Translations under genes and position numbers: made by a program | Notes under the pieces: model-generated | What the model saw: the letters and a program-made list of their open reading frames with translations, nothing else | Told to the model about the DNA's origin: nothing | The model's database searches: none | Source: UBA4661 sp002405405 | GTDB taxonomy: Bacteria; Bacteroidota; Ignavibacteria; Kapaibacteriales; UBA4661 | DNA length: 7,288 nt | Assembly (NCBI GenBank): GCA_036847245.1 | Contig: DAIUAL010000170.1 | Location: forward strand, 1-7,288 | Direction of reading: 5' to 3' | Shown: in pieces, positions 1 to 6,342 of the stretch | Position numbering within the stretch: the stretch's first letter is position 1 | How the letters are laid out: the number at the start of each line of letters is the position of its first letter

Positions 1-697
1 AGAATAACAGGGCCAAACCATAACTACCTGCCTGCCCGATAACATACATGGGATTAGAAAAATATCGGTAGGGTACCGAAAAGCTGAAATCTTTCAAAAT
101 ACGGCCTACGAACAAGTCTTTATAAAAATAGGTGTCAATATCTATCAAGTATGTAGCCCATACATTGACAAATGTACTCATCAAAATAAGCCCCCCACCA
201 ACAAGAGGAAAGACCATCCCCCACAATGGATCAGAAAATAATGACAACGACAAGAGAGAATTACTATGCGTTGACATCAACAAGCCAATACTTAATGTTC
301 GCTGAAAAAACATCCACGACGTACCAATTTCGTATAAATTATAGGCTTTTTCTTCAGCATACCGTGATTGCAGTTGATAGGCAATTCCTTTAGGAATAAA
401 TGAGGCAAATAAATAGGCATAACGAATGAGAAACAAGCACACAAAATACCACCAAGCAACAACACCAAACGAAGGTGTCTGTGCAAGCATGTGCTCGAGT
501 ATCGAATGAGAGAAATACCCAAGACAAATAAACAGCAGAGCAATGTAATTGGTAAGGGTGAATTTATCCAAGCGAATGCCTGACATAGCAAAACCAATAA
601 CGGTGAGCCGCTTCACTGTATTGACAATGCCAAGGACATTGCTCTCTGGTTTGTGAGAAAAAAATGTTGAATATGGAAAGGAAACTTTTGTTTGCAT
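1..697 (-). CDS. Partial multi-span membrane protein, phospholipid/isoprenylcysteine methyltransferase-like
   Basis: The frame is open from an ATG at 697-695 to the left edge (232 residues seen, C-terminus missing). An in-frame stop lies upstream at 766-764, and this is the first ATG after it. The protein has several hydrophobic segments: about residues 51-66, 79-100, 133-153 and 158-183. The last visible stretch has a TYFYKDLF segment (189-196), then an Asn-Pro-Met-Tyr motif at 215-218, then a Gly-rich hydrophobic helix. This order recalls PEMT/ICMT-type integral membrane methyltransferases, which carry a PMY motif just before the SAM-binding helix and methylate membrane lipids or prenylated cysteines with S-adenosylmethionine. 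That family assignment is an inference from a short motif; the diagnostic C-terminal Arg/Glu residues lie outside the window. Translation initiation looks weak, with only a GGTGGT stretch before the ATG. It follows the hydrolase gene by 108 bases on the same strand, so co-transcription is possible but not shown. Confidence 0.6.
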   Translation of the reverse strand, partial: MQTKVSFPYSTFFSHKPESNVLGIVNTVKRLTVIGFAMSGIRLDKFTLTNYIALLFICLGYFSHSILEHMLAQTPSFGVVAWWYFVCLFLIRYAYLFASFIPKGIAYQLQSRYAEEKAYNLYEIGTSWMFFQRTLSIGLLMSTHSNSLLSLSLFSDPLWGMVFPLVGGGLILMSTFVNVWATYLIDIDTYFYKDLFVGRILKDFSFSVPYRYFSNPMYVIGQAGSYGLALLF

Positions 698-805
698 GGC
701 ACCACCAATAAGAAAAAGAGTGACGAAATGCACGCAATGTATCCCTGTTGTTTTGTATAGGTATTATCTCAATCTGAAGATTTGATAACAGATGGAAAAT
801 GATAG
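698..805. other. Intergenic gap between hydrolase and methyltransferase-like genes
   Basis: This 108-base stretch is AT-rich and holds no open frame of note. On the minus strand there is a TATACA hexamer, but no convincing -35 partner at the right distance. A short palindrome (AATC TGAA GATT, near 771-782) is too weak and lacks a T tract, so I do not call a terminator. Whether the downstream gene has its own promoter cannot be decided here. Confidence 0.4.
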
Positions 806-1801
806 CTACTGCCGAATAAATCCCGCTATGACATCAGTAAATTCTTGTTTCTGCTCCAGCACAAGATAGCCACGTACATGTGCTCCTTTGGGGAAATACT
901 TCACATGAACGGCAGGATTGTGCAGAAGCGACAGCTCGCGCTCCAGGATCGGTGTTGGTGTAACGGAATCCGGTCGCATTTGGGTAATCAGAATGGGAGT
1001 ATGAACATTGCGCAGAGTAACCGACAAGCGCATGGAATCCAAATACCCGCTTTTAGTCACATCAAACAGCCACAAGAGTTGATTCATCACCGAGAGTGGC
1101 AGACCGCGCGTAACAGCACCGGTATTGAGTACATTATCGCGGGCATTGGCAAGCGGCGAATCGAGAATAATTTTGTCAATCGTTACACCGGATTGTTGCA
1201 AATACTGCATATCGGCTTGTAAATCGGGTCGGTGAAACAGAATACTCGTTGCCATTGCTCCCATCGAATGGGCAAAAATGACAACATGAGTGATCTTTTT
1301 CTGCGTACGCAGAAAGTCGAGTGTGTACAGAATATCCTCAGCATTTTCATAGCCCATATCAGTGATTCCGGGTTCTGAATTCCCTGCATTGCGCATATCG
1401 CCCATGAACACCGAATACGAAGAATCGAGTCCGGCGGAGCGCACTAATTCCAAGTATTTCATCATCATCATGCGGTTGTCCGACCGCCCATGCACAAACA
1501 CCAAGCACCGCTTCACGGAGTCCTCGCGCTTGGCGGGCATAAACCATCCCGACAATTTGATATTATCAGCTTTGGATACATAGGTTTCTTCGGTATAGGA
1601 AAATCCAAAATCAGCAGGATTTTTTCGTGCATCAACACCAAAGACTTTTGCCACGCGCTCTTCATTCAAGACCCGCTCAAGGGGAATCGGTTTGTAGGTG
1701 CGCAGGGTCTGCAAGTATGTATAGGAGAAATAGCCTAATGCACCAAACAGCAAGAGTGAAGCAATACCAATAGCAATAATAGCAAGACGTTTTGAGGACA
1801 T
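806..1801 (-). CDS. Membrane-anchored alpha/beta-fold serine hydrolase
   Basis: The protein is 331 residues from the ATG at 1801-1799, chosen because AAAGG lies 8 bases upstream and the protein then starts with a normal membrane anchor. A longer reading from a TTG at 1876 adds 25 implausible residues. An N-terminal hydrophobic helix (about 7-27) is followed by an alpha/beta hydrolase domain (about 70-331). It has an oxyanion-type His-Gly (104-105), a nucleophile elbow AHSMG with Ser179, Asp278 after a beta strand, and His308 in a Gly-Ala-His context. The Ser-Asp-His triad is complete and correctly spaced, so an active esterase, lipase, thioesterase or peptidase is expected. The substrate cannot be read from the sequence. 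The single N-terminal anchor suggests the domain faces the periplasm (Bem46/YjfP-like architecture). It follows the sensor kinase gene by 75 bases on the same strand and may belong to its operon. Family membership is secure; function beyond that is not. Confidence 0.88.
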   Translation of the reverse strand: MSSKRLAIIAIGIASLLLFGALGYFSYTYLQTLRTYKPIPLERVLNEERVAKVFGVDARKNPADFGFSYTEETYVSKADNIKLSGWFMPAKREDSVKRCLVFVHGRSDNRMMMMKYLELVRSAGLDSSYSVFMGDMRNAGNSEPGITDMGYENAEDILYTLDFLRTQKKITHVVIFAHSMGAMATSILFHRPDLQADMQYLQQSGVTIDKIILDSPLANARDNVLNTGAVTRGLPLSVMNQLLWLFDVTKSGYLDSMRLSVTLRNVHTPILITQMRPDSVTPTPILERELSLLHNPAVHVKYFPKGAHVRGYLVLEQKQEFTDVIAGFIRQ

Positions 1802-1876
1802 AGAAGCAACCTTTGAAAACAAGAATATGAATATGAAATCGGCACAATATGAGCGTTCCTCACAACTCTGCACCAA

Positions 1877-3805
1877 TTAAAATCGTTGGCGTTCGATGGG
1901 AAGCTGACGCTCGACATCCTCAGGTAAATACAACGAACGATTATACCGAAAGACATCGATGAGCGGAATAGTAACAGATGCTTTGATATTGCCTTTATCA
2001 TCCTTTGAGTATGAAAGAAATCGGTACGTATCAGGAACAATATATGGCTCAATCAACATGCGGAGGCGTTTTTCGATAATGGGTGTCGCAATGGCAAGAC
2101 GTTCAGATTTGCCATAAGGCGAATGGGAATACATCCTGTATTTTGTTCGTATTTCTTGTCCATTATCGGTTACGGTACATAAAATCGCATCGTTTGGGTG
2201 AATAATCGAATGAAAATCGACATGAAGATCAATCACGGGCGAGAGATGCTGTTCGATGCCATATTTTATGGAATTTTCTACTAATGGTTGTAAAATCATC
2301 GCAGGGATTTTGTGTTTGCGGATATTCTCATGAGCACAATGTACGTGGAATTCAATATGCTTCGATATTCGAAAACTCTCCATAGCAACATAATTGCAAA
2401 GAAAATCTATATCCTCGTCAAATGGTCGTGCAAAGGATTGCGTTAATTCATCTCGAAAAAAGAGATTCGATGATGATGGATATAGCTTCGATACCGTTTC
2501 TTTGTCTTCTTCGGTATTCGGCTTTTCATCATGAAATACTTTAGGCGGTGAGGACAATGTTAGAAGAGAGCTTGAAACAATATAGCGGAGCATATTGATA
2601 AACATCAAAAGATATGCTTGTACTTGTTGGGTATCGCCCTTGCCTGCCAAACGATGAAGCACTACTAAGATATTAAAGACAAAGTGTGGATTCATTGCAA
2701 GCGATAAATTGGCTAATTGTAAACTGCTCGACTCCATTGCATAGAGTTTGTTCTCTGTTTCGAGGAGTTTATTTTGTGTTTCCAAGACCTGATTACGCAC
2801 TGCCAATAATTCCTCGCGAAGAACACGCTCGCGTCTGCGCTGTTTTTTGACGGCTGAAAATCGTAGTGACCCCAAAATAATGCAAACCATCGATAATCCG
2901 ATACTCCAATGCACCGATGGTTTTTCCCACCATAACATGGGAACAACAAAGACACAAATAAATGCAGGGTCTGAAATAATTTCTCCTTGAGCATTAAGAA
3001 GATATGCCCGAAACGTATAGGTACCACCATGCTCAATACACATTGCCCGTCGCCACATTTTTCCGGGTAATGCTCGCCGAGAATCAAACCCTTCAATAAA
3101 ACTGGAGAAAAGGAGCGAATCCTCGAAGATAATAGAAGGGGCATACTTGCCGAGTGAAAAATCTATTACCACCAACTGGTCACGTGGAATACGAATCGTA
3201 TCGCCATCCAAGACAATCGGACGATATAAATTCTCATTAACCGTCATAGTGTGTCCCACCAATGTCGAAAGATAGGGCTTTTCCCGTTCGAGGTAGCGCG
3301 GCAGAGAATCTATCTGTTTGAGTACACCAGACGTATCAAGCGAATAGAGAGCTTTGCGCACATGATCGGTAGTCACAATCGAGGTGGGCGAAAGTTTTTC
3401 AATAGCATGGGCAAGCAGAATGTCCTTAGTAAAATCTTTGCGATCGGGCATTTCAACTATTTTTTTTGTTGTAACGGCGTGCATATCTATAAAACAGTAG
3501 CCGGAAATGGTGGCAACAGCAACCATTGTTTTGCTGAGCAAGCACACCGCTAAGATAGTATCGTTGGGTAGTCCCTCTTGCCGAAATGGTGAATACCGAA
3601 AAACTTTTTTGAAACTGCCAATCCGGTATTCCAACCCATGTGTCGATCCTGACCATGTTCCACCCAATGAATCAGAACATGTAACTAAAGGAAATTGTTT
3701 TCTTTCGTGAACTACAGTATCCGTTTTCGCCTGTGTCATGATAGAGGTACATTGACCGAGGCACAGGATACAAAGGATACACCGAAAGAAATAAAAACAA
3801 CGCAC
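1877..3805 (-). CDS. LytS-type sensor histidine kinase with Reg_prop/Y_Y_Y-like periplasmic part
   Basis: The protein is 642 residues from a GTG start at 3805-3803, supported by AAAGG 5 bases upstream that overlaps the response regulator stop codon. Order of parts: Cys-rich signal/anchor (1-20); periplasmic region with a propeller-blade-like stretch (about 46-110) and a segment ending in a Y_Y_Y-like GTYTFRAYLLNAQGE motif (261-275); transmembrane helix (about 297-316); coiled coil (about 322-366) with tandem heptads LETQNKL/LETENKL; then a His_kinase-family domain. The likely phosphorylated His374 sits in NPHFVFN, the N-box is PLVENSIKYG (Glu510, Asn511), and the G1 box is DNG at 547-549. Such kinases autophosphorylate on His and pass phosphate to a LytTR regulator, here encoded immediately upstream. 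Oddities are a polar insert of roughly 45 residues between the His helix region and the FDEDIDFLCNY segment, a degenerate second Gly-rich ATP box, and a periplasmic part much shorter than a full propeller. Kinase identity is firm; the signal is unknown. Confidence 0.9.
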   Translation of the reverse strand: MRCFYFFRCILCILCLGQCTSIMTQAKTDTVVHERKQFPLVTCSDSLGGTWSGSTHGLEYRIGSFKKVFRYSPFRQEGLPNDTILAVCLLSKTMVAVATISGYCFIDMHAVTTKKIVEMPDRKDFTKDILLAHAIEKLSPTSIVTTDHVRKALYSLDTSGVLKQIDSLPRYLEREKPYLSTLVGHTMTVNENLYRPIVLDGDTIRIPRDQLVVIDFSLGKYAPSIIFEDSLLFSSFIEGFDSRRALPGKMWRRAMCIEHGGTYTFRAYLLNAQGEIISDPAFICVFVVPMLWWEKPSVHWSIGLSMVCIILGSLRFSAVKKQRRRERVLREELLAVRNQVLETQNKLLETENKLYAMESSSLQLANLSLAMNPHFVFNILVVLHRLAGKGDTQQVQAYLLMFINMLRYIVSSSLLTLSSPPKVFHDEKPNTEEDKETVSKLYPSSSNLFFRDELTQSFARPFDEDIDFLCNYVAMESFRISKHIEFHVHCAHENIRKHKIPAMILQPLVENSIKYGIEQHLSPVIDLHVDFHSIIHPNDAILCTVTDNGQEIRTKYRMYSHSPYGKSERLAIATPIIEKRLRMLIEPYIVPDTYRFLSYSKDDKGNIKASVTIPLIDVFRYNRSLYLPEDVERQLPIERQRF

Positions 3806-3813
3806 AGATACCT

Positions 3814-4629
3814 TTACAATTGAATTGCGCTGAGAAAATCTTGAATAAAAAATCTCGCAACTGGTATTTCTTCGACACTATAATGCAAACGTAGGACGAG
3901 CGATCGACCATTGCGATAATACGAGGCAATATGATGGACATTGACCAGATACGAGCGATGTACCCGCACAAAAACATTGTACACTTCAAACTCTTCTTGC
4001 AGAGATATAAGAGGTTTTGTTACTTCGTAAGTTGTACCATCGGCACAGACAACCAATGTGTAACTTCGCTCTGCTTTGCAATACACAATATCGCTTACGG
4101 ATAGTACTGTTGTTATGCCATGTTTCAAAACACGAAATTTTCCACTGTGGTCGTGTTGTAAAGCCGTATTATTCTGCGTATCGATCGCATTCAACTCTAC
4201 AGGAATTGGATCATGCTGGTTGATCTCTTCAAACTTTTGAAAAACCGATAGTTTTTTCAGCAATCGTTGCTGTAACTGTTCAGGAACAATGGGTTTGACA
4301 ATAAAATCGACAGTATTGTACTCAAAGACCTTTGTGGCATATTCGGCAAACGATGTAATGAAAATAACCCAATGAGATTCCATTTCTAATTGGTCAAGTA
4401 CATCGAATGCCGTACCGCCGATAAGATGAATGTCGAATAAAATAAGATCAGGACGCTCGGTATGCAAAAGAACAAGAGCCGAATCCATCGTGTCGGTCGA
4501 ACCCACCACCTGAACATACTGCTCAAGATCGCCCTGCAACACAGAAAGAATTACCTCTCGTGTGTCGTCATCATCTTCAACAACAACGACCCGTAGTAGT
4601 CGTTTTTTTACTCCTAACTCCTTGTGCAT
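3814..4629 (-). CDS. LytTR-family response regulator (REC-LytTR)
   Basis: The protein has 271 residues. The receiver domain (about 12-128) carries the acidic pocket Glu18/Asp19/Asp20, phospho-acceptor Asp66 in LILFDIHL, switch Thr92 in FITSF, and Lys112 in IVKPI, so all conserved receiver residues are present. A linker (about 129-162) leads to a LytTR DNA-binding domain (about 163-271) with the family signature FVRVHRSYLVNV (220-231). LytTR regulators bind paired direct repeats about two helical turns apart, and such a repeat lies upstream at 4759-4792. The gene is first in its unit; the kinase starts 8 bases after the stop, so the pair is almost certainly co-transcribed and translationally coupled. 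The ATG at 4629-4627 has no clear Shine-Dalgarno; an AAGGAG occurs just inside the gene but no in-frame start follows it. Length and layout fit the LytR/AlgR-type family. The regulated genes are not known; self-regulation and the divergent envelope genes are the obvious candidates. Confidence 0.95.
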   Translation of the reverse strand: MHKELGVKKRLLRVVVVEDDDDTREVILSVLQGDLEQYVQVVGSTDTMDSALVLLHTERPDLILFDIHLIGGTAFDVLDQLEMESHWVIFITSFAEYATKVFEYNTVDFIVKPIVPEQLQQRLLKKLSVFQKFEEINQHDPIPVELNAIDTQNNTALQHDHSGKFRVLKHGITTVLSVSDIVYCKAERSYTLVVCADGTTYEVTKPLISLQEEFEVYNVFVRVHRSYLVNVHHIASYYRNGRSLVLRLHYSVEEIPVARFFIQDFLSAIQL

Positions 4630-4665
4630 ACATACAAGAAACAGCCATCAAAAAAGTAATTCGGG

Positions 4666-4714
4666 GTACGAAGAAAAATGTCTGAAAATTACCTCCACCG
4701 ACATTACTTCGTAC
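4666..4714 (-). promoter_or_regulatory. Bipartite inverted repeat, possible 5' leader hairpin of the regulator operon
   Basis: On the minus strand an 8-bp arm GTACGAAG pairs perfectly with CTTCGTAC. Inside it AATGTC pairs perfectly with GACATT, with an internal loop of 1 versus 3 bases between the helices and a 17-base apical loop that includes GGTGGAGGT. That is 14 base pairs in total. It ends 36 bases before the regulator ATG. There is no T run directly after it, so it is not a standard terminator. It could be a stable leader hairpin, a regulatory RNA element, or a palindromic protein-binding site; the sequence alone does not decide. Confidence 0.5.
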
Positions 4715-4718
4715 ACAA

Positions 4719-4726
4719 CAAAAATA
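4719..4726 (-). promoter_or_regulatory. Candidate Bacteroidota-type -7 promoter element of the regulator operon
   Basis: The minus strand reads TATTTTTG, an exact match to the TAnnTTTG -7 element described for Bacteroidota housekeeping promoters. No TTTG -33 element is found 19-21 bases upstream. If real, transcription would begin around 4714, at the first base of the inverted repeat, giving a leader of roughly 86 bases. A missing upstream element would fit activator-dependent expression. The motif is short and the host phylum is inferred, so this is tentative. Confidence 0.3.
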
Positions 4727-4758
4727 CCATTTCCAAGTCCAACATAATCGTTTTCTGC

Positions 4759-4792
4759 CCATTCGGAAAGTAAACTGTACCATTCGGAAAGT
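4759..4792. promoter_or_regulatory. Predicted LytTR regulator operator: 13-bp direct repeat, 21-bp period
   Basis: Two identical copies of CCATTCGGAAAGT occupy 4759-4771 and 4780-4792, start to start 21 bases, i.e. two turns of B-DNA. LytTR regulators such as AgrA, YpdB and BtsR are known to bind two direct repeats of about 9-10 bp spaced by 11-13 bp, which gives the same period. The repeat lies between the LytTR gene and the divergent lipoprotein gene. It is about 45-78 bases upstream of the start site predicted for the regulator operon, a classic activator position. That this regulator binds here is inference. Confidence 0.65.
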
Positions 4793-4915
4793 CATCCTTG
4801 ACTTTTGGGGTGGCAAAAGCACACATTGCGCCATGCTTTGCTCATGCTCCAACCATCGTACAGCACGCTCGCTTTGTAGAAAATAAAGGAGTTTTTTACC
4901 TGTTGGAATTACTGT

Positions 4916-4920
4916 AGGAG
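4916..4920 (+). promoter_or_regulatory. Shine-Dalgarno AGGAG deciding the lipoprotein start
   Basis: AGGAG sits 7 bases before the ATG at 4928. It supports this start over the internal ATGs at 4982 and 4997, which would give a shorter, more typical lipoprotein signal peptide but lack a ribosome binding site. Confidence 0.7.
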
Positions 4921-4927
4921 AGTCGTT

Positions 4928-6271
4928 ATGACGACACACAATAATTCACAAACCCTTTTCACCCAACATGCTCCGAAAAGCATGATTGCATACGGCATGA
5001 TAGCAAAAAGTAAAAGACGACTTCAATCGGCTGTCTTATTACTTTCTTGGGTGATCATAACAGGGTGCAATAATACCACGATTGATGCAGATGGCTCTAT
5101 GCAAACTCCATCAACCAATGCTTTGTCGAACTCTGTGAAAATTACCCCGACATCATACAGAGACATGATCGAAAAAAAGAGAGAATCTCGATTTACGGAG
5201 CAGAAAATGCAAGCAATTGATCGTGCGCTTGCTATTGCGACAGAACAAATAGCCGAACACTTAACAAACAAGTCTTTTGTTGCTGATTTGCACCAAGAAG
5301 TGTTAGCGAAGTTTGATAATCAAACGGAAGTTTTGCTCTCGAAAGTTCTTCAAGGCAGTGCCAAAAAGAATTTCTCTAAGAAAAACCCCTTTGAAGCAAT
5401 TTACTCGCAAGAGTTAAAGTCTATCGAGCAAGATGTCAATGCACCAATTCATTTGTATTGGTACAATGCCGAACAATGGGATAAAACAACCACTCCCATT
5501 ATAGCATTTGTCAAATGCAAGGAACATAAAAACAAACAAGCTGTATTAGACGGCTTTTCTTCGGACGGGAAAAAGATAAAAGTCTCACAAGAGATGGCAG
5601 AAAAACAACCTGTGATTATCGTTAACTTTAATGAGCGTGTTAAAATAGATCCGAAAAAACGAGAAGAGATTGACTTGCCACAACAAGTACCGAGTTATAG
5701 TAATTCATCAAAGCCAAATACATCAGTTGCAGTATTACTACCTGGTGCCCCTGTTACGGTTGAATTGGCAAATGTTGCAATACATGGTTCAAGAACTGAT
5801 TTTGAAGGTTGGTTTGATGGTGATCCTGAATTTTACTACACGGGTTGGGAGCAACCTAGTGTCAATGAATGGCGTATATTTACCAATACAAATGGTGCCA
5901 TTGCAGGTACTCATCGATATTTCCCTCATTATTGGGCAGAGGTTGCTCCTCAATATCCAGGTGGTCCATACGACTATTTCGGACCTGATTCTTGGTGGTT
6001 TGGGACTGCTCAATACCATACTTGGTACCCGGTTATGGGTCCAACCCAGTATAATACGTTTCCTTTGTCTCCGCGTAAACTATGGCATGATAGAGGACAT
6101 ATTGGTTCGAGTCAAACTTATGTTTGGATTGATTTTTATGAAGAAGATGCAGGATGGTTATTTATGCCAAATGATTACTTGGGGCATCATCTCATAGGAT
6201 CAGGCGTTGTAACGGGCAGCATTTACAAACAAGATACTCCTATTGAAGCACAATACAGAACATTTCGATAA
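4928..6271 (+). CDS. Lipoprotein of unknown function with Trp-rich C-terminal domain
   Basis: The protein has 447 residues. A long N-terminal extension leads to KSKRR, a hydrophobic core and the lipobox Ile-Thr-Gly-Cys with lipidated Cys47, so it should be anchored in the inner or outer membrane. Residues about 76-145 look helical and charged. Residues about 170-240 contain IHLYWYNAEQWD and end in PVIIVNFNERV; I recall a similar PVIVI-x-NER pattern in uncharacterised Bacteroidota lipoproteins but cannot name the family. Residues about 265-430 look like a beta-rich domain, with ten Trp between 295 and 410, many Tyr, and acidic loops DGD (297-299) and FYEEDAG (403-409) followed by NDYLG. That pattern would suit a calcium-dependent, C2-like or carbohydrate-facing beta sandwich, which is speculation. 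No catalytic motif is evident. It is divergent from the two-component operon and 71 bases upstream of the barrel gene, so it is probably the first gene of an envelope cluster. Confidence 0.85.
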   Translation: MTTHNNSQTLFTQHAPKSMIAYGMIAKSKRRLQSAVLLLSWVIITGCNNTTIDADGSMQTPSTNALSNSVKITPTSYRDMIEKKRESRFTEQKMQAIDRALAIATEQIAEHLTNKSFVADLHQEVLAKFDNQTEVLLSKVLQGSAKKNFSKKNPFEAIYSQELKSIEQDVNAPIHLYWYNAEQWDKTTTPIIAFVKCKEHKNKQAVLDGFSSDGKKIKVSQEMAEKQPVIIVNFNERVKIDPKKREEIDLPQQVPSYSNSSKPNTSVAVLLPGAPVTVELANVAIHGSRTDFEGWFDGDPEFYYTGWEQPSVNEWRIFTNTNGAIAGTHRYFPHYWAEVAPQYPGGPYDYFGPDSWWFGTAQYHTWYPVMGPTQYNTFPLSPRKLWHDRGHIGSSQTYVWIDFYEEDAGWLFMPNDYLGHHLIGSGVVTGSIYKQDTPIEAQYRTFR

Positions 6272-6342
6272 TAATATTGTGTACATTATATAGATATATT
6301 TATAGAATTTTTCAATTTTTTATTAAATCAATTAGGAATGTT
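6272..6342 (+). other. Very AT-rich spacer with the ribosome binding site of the next gene
   Basis: The 71 bases are almost entirely A and T. They end in AGGA at 6334-6337, 5 bases before the ATG at 6343. A TATAGA hexamer at 6301-6306 could be a -10 element but its upstream partner is poor, so whether the barrel gene has its own promoter is open. No terminator hairpin is visible after the lipoprotein gene. Confidence 0.4.

Larger units (their letters stand above)
4630..4927. other. Divergent regulatory intergenic region
   Basis: This 298-base gap separates the minus-strand regulator operon from the plus-strand lipoprotein gene and must hold the promoters of both. It contains no convincing gene. 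From left to right it holds a bipartite inverted repeat (4666-4714), a candidate -7 element for the regulator operon (4719-4726, minus strand), a 13-bp direct repeat with 21-bp period (4759-4792), and the lipoprotein Shine-Dalgarno (4916-4920). No strong standard promoter is visible on the plus strand. Confidence 0.7.

Noticed and set aside
771..782. Small palindrome after the hydrolase gene as a terminator
   Set aside because: The stem is 4 bp of mostly A-T pairs with no T tract following.
845..1222. Open plus-strand frame of 125 codons opposite the hydrolase gene
   Set aside because: It lies wholly antisense to a gene with a complete catalytic triad, has no ribosome binding site, and its translation has no recognisable motif.
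4659..4664. Third copy of ATTCGG near the inverted repeat
   Set aside because: Only six bases match and it lacks a partner at 21 bases, so it is expected by chance.
4798..4826. TTGACT as a -35 element for the lipoprotein gene
   Set aside because: No acceptable -10 hexamer follows at 16-18 bases.
4873..4905. TTTG plus TACCTGTTG as a Bacteroidota-type promoter for the lipoprotein gene
   Set aside because: The 20-base spacing is right but the -7 element matches only TA and half of TTTG; too weak to annotate.
4577..4939. Minus-strand open frame spanning the divergent region
   Set aside because: It overlaps the start of the response regulator in another frame and covers the operator and hairpin; no motif supports it.
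5670..6197. Open plus-strand frame of 175 codons inside the lipoprotein gene
   Set aside because: It is in another frame of a gene with a clear start signal and lipobox; its product is a random-looking hydrophobic string.
6277..6306. TTGTGT-18-TATAGA as a promoter for the barrel gene
   Set aside because: Both hexamers are poor and the region is so AT-rich that such matches are expected by chance.
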